Assembly (NCBI GenBank): GCA_900404475.1
Contig: OUQQ01000645.1
Coordinates: 1-11,189, forward strand
Reading direction: 5' to 3'
Source: Spongospora subterranea
Lineage: Eukaryota > Endomyxa > Phytomyxea > Plasmodiophorida > Plasmodiophoridae
Length of the DNA stretch: 11,189 nt
Position 1 is the stretch's first letter, and the number at the start of each line of letters is the position of its first letter. The notes under the pieces are model-generated. The model was not told the DNA's origin, did not search any database, and saw only the letters and a program-made list of their open reading frames with translations. Below are positions 7,683 to 11,189 of this stretch, in pieces. The translations under genes were made by a program, and so were the position numbers.

Positions 7683-8229
7683 CGTTCATAATAGTCGTTT
7701 TCTCACAATAGTCGTTGCGCCATCAAAAGAGAAAAACGCGATCGGTTAAGCGCGATATTGGTCATCGCGAACACAGTAGACAGGTGTTGAAATGGCGATG
7801 GGATTCGATCGTGAATGATTCCAGGGGATAACAAGAGAGGTGGACAACGATTCGCTGAACAGACTGATCATATAGGGAATTGATCCAGAACCGGTGGTGG
7901 GAACAGAACAATGGAATATCTGTGTTCGTTGAGCGATTTCCCCCTGGGATTATGGCGGGGCGGGGCGGTGGCCGGTCATATTCAGGGCAACGCGGATTAC
8001 GATTGGGGAAGATGGGCGGACGAACGATAAAGGGTGTCGAGGAGCTGTGCGGTTCACCCTTAACACCCTCCCAACACCATAATTAAGGCGTTCGCACGAT
8101 TCCCATGAATCGGACCGGCGGCGGTGAACGGAATAGGAGGGGGGGTGCCAACCACCTCGGTCGCCCTTTACTCGATATCAACTGACCGATTACGCCAAAT
8201 CTCCCAGATTTGAGTTCCGTCGTTGATCG
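7683..8229. other. Intergenic region between channel and ATPase genes
   Basis: 547 bp holding the channel 3' end and the ATPase promoter and leader. No AATAAA signal follows the channel stop. A short direct repeat, AATAGTCGTT, occurs at 7690 and again at about 7710. A GC-box-like run, GGCGGGGCGGGGCGG, lies at about 7953-7967 on the plus strand, and a G-tract (GGAGGGGGGG) at about 8136-8145. These could be promoter elements, but base composition alone explains them equally well. An in-frame TGA at 8224-8226 directly precedes the ATPase ATG. Confidence 0.5.
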
Positions 8230-11189
8230 ATGACGATCCCGACGATCCCGAAACCTGATCAGCGCTCAGCGGTCGCTGTTGGACCAGCGGCGGCGGCGGC
8301 GGGTCACAAGAAGGACGGCGACAACACCGATCGGGTGTTGGTCGACCTGAACACCGATCTGTCCGATGAATCGGTGTCGGCGATGACGATAAAACAGGTG
8401 TCGTCGCGAACTGGCGCCGTCCTCAACCTATCCGATCCCGGTTCCAGTCCCGGTCTAAAACTCGATCAAGCCGCCGAACGTCTGGCTAACGATGGCCCAA
8501 ACTGTATGACACCCGTTCCCCGACGCCCTTTGTGGATCCGATTCGGAATCCACATGTTGGATCCGATGTTGATCCTGTTAATGGTCGCCGGTTAGGAACC
8601 CGATATTCGCCATCGTCTTCGTCACGTTCACAATCGCTCCCTTTAGGGGTGTTGAGTTTCGCCTCGTTCGGTGTCAATGGCCAAGAGGATATCGCGTCGT
8701 TGTGGCTGGGGATCGTCCTGTTCGTTCTGGTTCTTGGCACCGCCAGTTTGTCGTTCTATCAGGAAGGTCAGGTCGGTGATATAATGGAGATCATTCCATT
8801 GATGGGAGGACACGATTGACACCCCATTTTGTTGTTCCCCGCCATTACAGGCCGAAAACGCCATGAAGGGGTTCGCCAATATGCTCCCACAGATCGCCAA
8901 TGTTCGTCGCGGCGGTGCCCAGCAATCGATCAAGGTTTCTGATCTTGTCGTTGGCGATATCGTTATTCTACAGACTGGTGCGGAACTCGTTTAAATGAAC
9001 CTCCCCCTCCCCCTACTCACTCAACACAATCGTTCAGGGGATAAAGTGCCCGCCGATCTGGCGCTAGTTCAGTGTCGTGGCCTTCGAACCGACCTGAGTT
9101 CGATGACCGGCGAATCAATGCCGGTTAAGATGCGATCGCTCGAGGACGAAACCACAACCGTATTGATCAAACGCCATCCTCCATCACCACCACCTCATTC
9201 ACCATCGTATTCGTGCAGGGCGAATGTATCGCCATGAGCAGCTCGAAGGTGATGGCCGGCGATGCCATCGGCGTCGTGATCCGCACGGGCGATCGTTGCG
9301 CCATCGGGATGATCGCCAACCTGGCGTCGAACTCGGTCCAGGTCCAGTCGACCCTGCGCCGCAACGTCGAACACTTTGTGAAACTGATCGCCATCCTGGC
9401 CGTTTCGATGGCCACGATCATGTTCGCCTTCTCCATCGCCCGATACGGCTTTAAGAACATCCTGCAACGGATCGTCGGCAACTTCATCGTCATTCTCGTG
9501 GCAAACGTTCCCGAGGTGGGTGAGGGCGAACCCCCGTCGTCGCGATCCGTCTCGATGACCTTCATTGAATGGGTTCAGGGTCTCCCGGCGGCCGTATCTG
9601 GGTGTCTGGCTGTCGCCGCCAGGAAGATGGCCGACAAGAAGGTGATGGTGAAGAAGCTGGAGGTGTTGGACACTCTTGGCGCCGTCACCGTACGATCACC
9701 ATCAAATCGCCTTGTCCCATTCACATGATCTGAACTCCCTCCCGTGTTTTAGACGATCTGCACCGACAAGACCGGGACATTAACACAGAATCACATGGCG
9801 GTAAATGGGTTCTAGATATGATCATCGTGAGGTATTCAATAATGTGTGTGTCTGTTGGGCTATAAGGTCGCCGCCTTATTCTACGATAATGATATCCAAC
9901 CGGCCGATCGTTTATCCCATCCACGTCATTCTCATGTACCAGAGCCCGACACCTCAATCGGCACTTGATTGTTGCTCAGCGAATCCGCTTAGGAGTTGAA
10001 ATCATCGTTGAAGTTCCACGACCTGTTTGAGCTGTGTTTCAAGAACGACCCGCTGCATTGCACGATCCTGTTCAGCGCTTTGTGCAATCAGGCTCAAGCT
10101 ACCGATTACGTTGAAGGCGTCGGTGACCTCCCTGGGCGTCGTCATTCGTTAATTAATTGACCGCCGCAACGCAGGACGAGATGTCGTTGGTGCAGACGTC
10201 GCCACAGCTGAAGGCGACCCAAACCCTCTCTCTGGGTCCACGACAGAATCCATACAGCTCCGTCGTCGATCTGCGATCGTCATTGCCAATTGTGGACGAG
10301 AACGGCGATAACAACCAGAAGGTAATTTTTCCGCGACTCAATTTTGTTTTCCGAATCTGAAAAGCGGAGCTGATTCTTTGGGCGCCACCAGGAACATCAA
10401 GTTCCCAATCTCCATCGCATCAAATCGTCGCCAATTCTGCTCGACGACACCGCCCTGAAACGCGTCCACACGCTGCCGACCAATTTCCAGGACACTTTAC
10501 GGGCCGGTCGATTGGGGAATAAGGTACTGGGCTAAGAACGACCGACACATCGTTTTTCGTCGTCGAGGCCTTTGACACTGGTGCCATCACAGGACGCGCT
10601 GAGGAAAGCGACCCGCGTTCCTCGATCTCGTGATGTCGTGGCCGGAAACGCATCCGATATCGCCATGTTCTGTTTCACCGAACAATATCTGGACGTGATG
10701 TCCCTTCGCCAACAGGTAATGGTCAATTCCTCTTCGCTGTTGTCGAAACCAACCTTGGTTGGCGATGGTCGTCCAGGTTCGGACGATATTCCTACTGCCG
10801 TTCAGTTCAGAGCGGAAATGGATGGCGTCGATTCATGGGGTTCCGGAAGCGGATCGATCGGGATCCGGCAACAAACGGCTCCTGATTGTGAAAGGGGCGC
10901 TGGAACGAGTGTAAACTTGATCACCACAGACCAATACCGCCATCTAAATGGACTGCCACGACAGAATCAAACGGTGCTCGACGATGATGCGAAAGGGCGA
11001 GGTCGTTCCTCTCACAAATACGTATCGCGAAACCGTCGAGAACGCGTGTTCAGAGTTCGCCAAGAAGGGCGAACGTGTAAACATTGATGAACAATCAACA
11101 CCCTTTGAGTTCCTGACACAGATAATCAGGTTCTTGTCATCGCTATGGCTACACTAGCAAAGGAAGACGAATCCTTTCAATATACTTTG
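8230..11189 (+). CDS. P-type ATPase, Na,K/H,K-like (P2C) alpha subunit, 15 exons, 3' partial
   Basis: ATP-driven cation pump of a membrane, forming an aspartyl-phosphate. Exons: 8230-8590, 8647-8771, 8851-8977, 9038-9159, 9219-9515, 9579-9689, 9753-9800, 9867-9935, 9993-10118, 10175-10321, 10392-10523, 10593-10715, 10777-10910, 10965-11076, 11130-11189. They give 2094 nt (698 codons) with all phases consistent. N-terminus: LANDGPNCMTPVP, the cation-ATPase N-domain motif. M1 is about 106-126 and M2 138-157, followed by SFYQEGQ. GDKVPADL lies at 205-212 and TGES at 228-231 in the actuator. M3 is about 299-320, and M4 contains ANVPEGLPA (E344). The phosphorylated Asp is D386 in CTDKTGTLT. N domain: AGNASD (572-577), PFSSERKW (604-611), VKGALERV (634-641) and GERVLVIA at the end. 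DGPN and ANVPEGL point to the Na,K/H,K group; EGLP and CTDK recall other P2 pumps, so the transported ion is unproven. ATG 8230 follows an in-frame stop at 8224. The hinge and TM5-TM10 lie beyond the window. Confidence 0.93.
10175..10523 (+). other. Two exons encoding an extra N-domain insertion in the ATPase
   Basis: Exons 10 (10175-10321, 49 codons) and 11 (10392-10523, 44 codons) begin and end in phase 0. They encode residues 463-555, a polar Ser/Pro/Asn-rich stretch starting DEMSLVQTSPQLKATQT, with no similarity to a P-type core that I recognise. It lies between FSALCNQAQ (exon 9) and AGNASD (exon 12), which are about 16-20 residues apart in Na,K-ATPase. Splicing exon 9 directly to exon 12 would keep the frame and restore near-normal spacing, so these could be optional exons. 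Both are stop-free with GC-rich codons like their neighbours. Confidence 0.75.

Noticed and set aside
7880..8086. Small 68-codon protein in the spacer between the two main genes
   Set aside because: No motif, a Gly/Arg-rich composition driven by G-runs, and no sign of splicing to either neighbour.

Overview
The window is nuclear DNA from an intron-rich eukaryote, most likely a unicellular or filamentous protist. Two long plus-strand genes are each split by short GT-AG introns: 21 introns in all, 19 of them 53-79 nt. Exons are GC-rich with C/G-ending codons. The lineage cannot be fixed from this sequence. A plant-type (DD39D) mariner transposase, a BK-like potassium channel and a Na,K-ATPase-like pump together would fit a stramenopile or another protist better than an animal or a dikaryotic fungus, but this is a low-confidence inference.

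Layout. Positions 1-721 hold the 3' half of a mariner-like element: the transposase C-terminus, then a terminal-repeat-like end abutting a TA. It sits at the edge of an older, heavily decayed Ty1/copia retrotransposon on the minus strand (about 735-2460). That relic's linker, reverse transcriptase and RNase H can still be read in pieces separated by frameshifts and stops. Positions 2460-3978 have no recognisable gene. They contain a perfect 28-bp inverted repeat, a three-copy perfect 26-bp tandem repeat and a two-and-a-bit-copy 31-bp repeat, and they end at the channel gene.

Positions 3979-7682 hold a complete eight-exon gene for a BK/Slo-type potassium channel of about 1045 residues: six membrane segments with a very arginine-rich S4, a GYGD filter, and two RCK domains. 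The exon lengths sum to an exact multiple of three and every splice phase agrees. Positions 7683-8229 are intergenic. Positions 8230-11189 hold the first 15 exons (698 codons) of a P-type ATPase of the Na,K/H,K-like (P2C) group, cut by the window end before the hinge and TM5-TM10. Its nucleotide-binding domain carries an unusual insertion of about 100 residues that coincides with two exons flanked by phase-0 introns.

How the genes fit together. A K+ channel and a cation pump in the same orientation, 547 bp apart, are both membrane-potential and ion-homeostasis proteins. Each is presumably its own transcription unit, and whether they are co-regulated is unknown. The left third is a transposon graveyard. 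I see no bacterial-type operon, CRISPR array, tRNA or rRNA.
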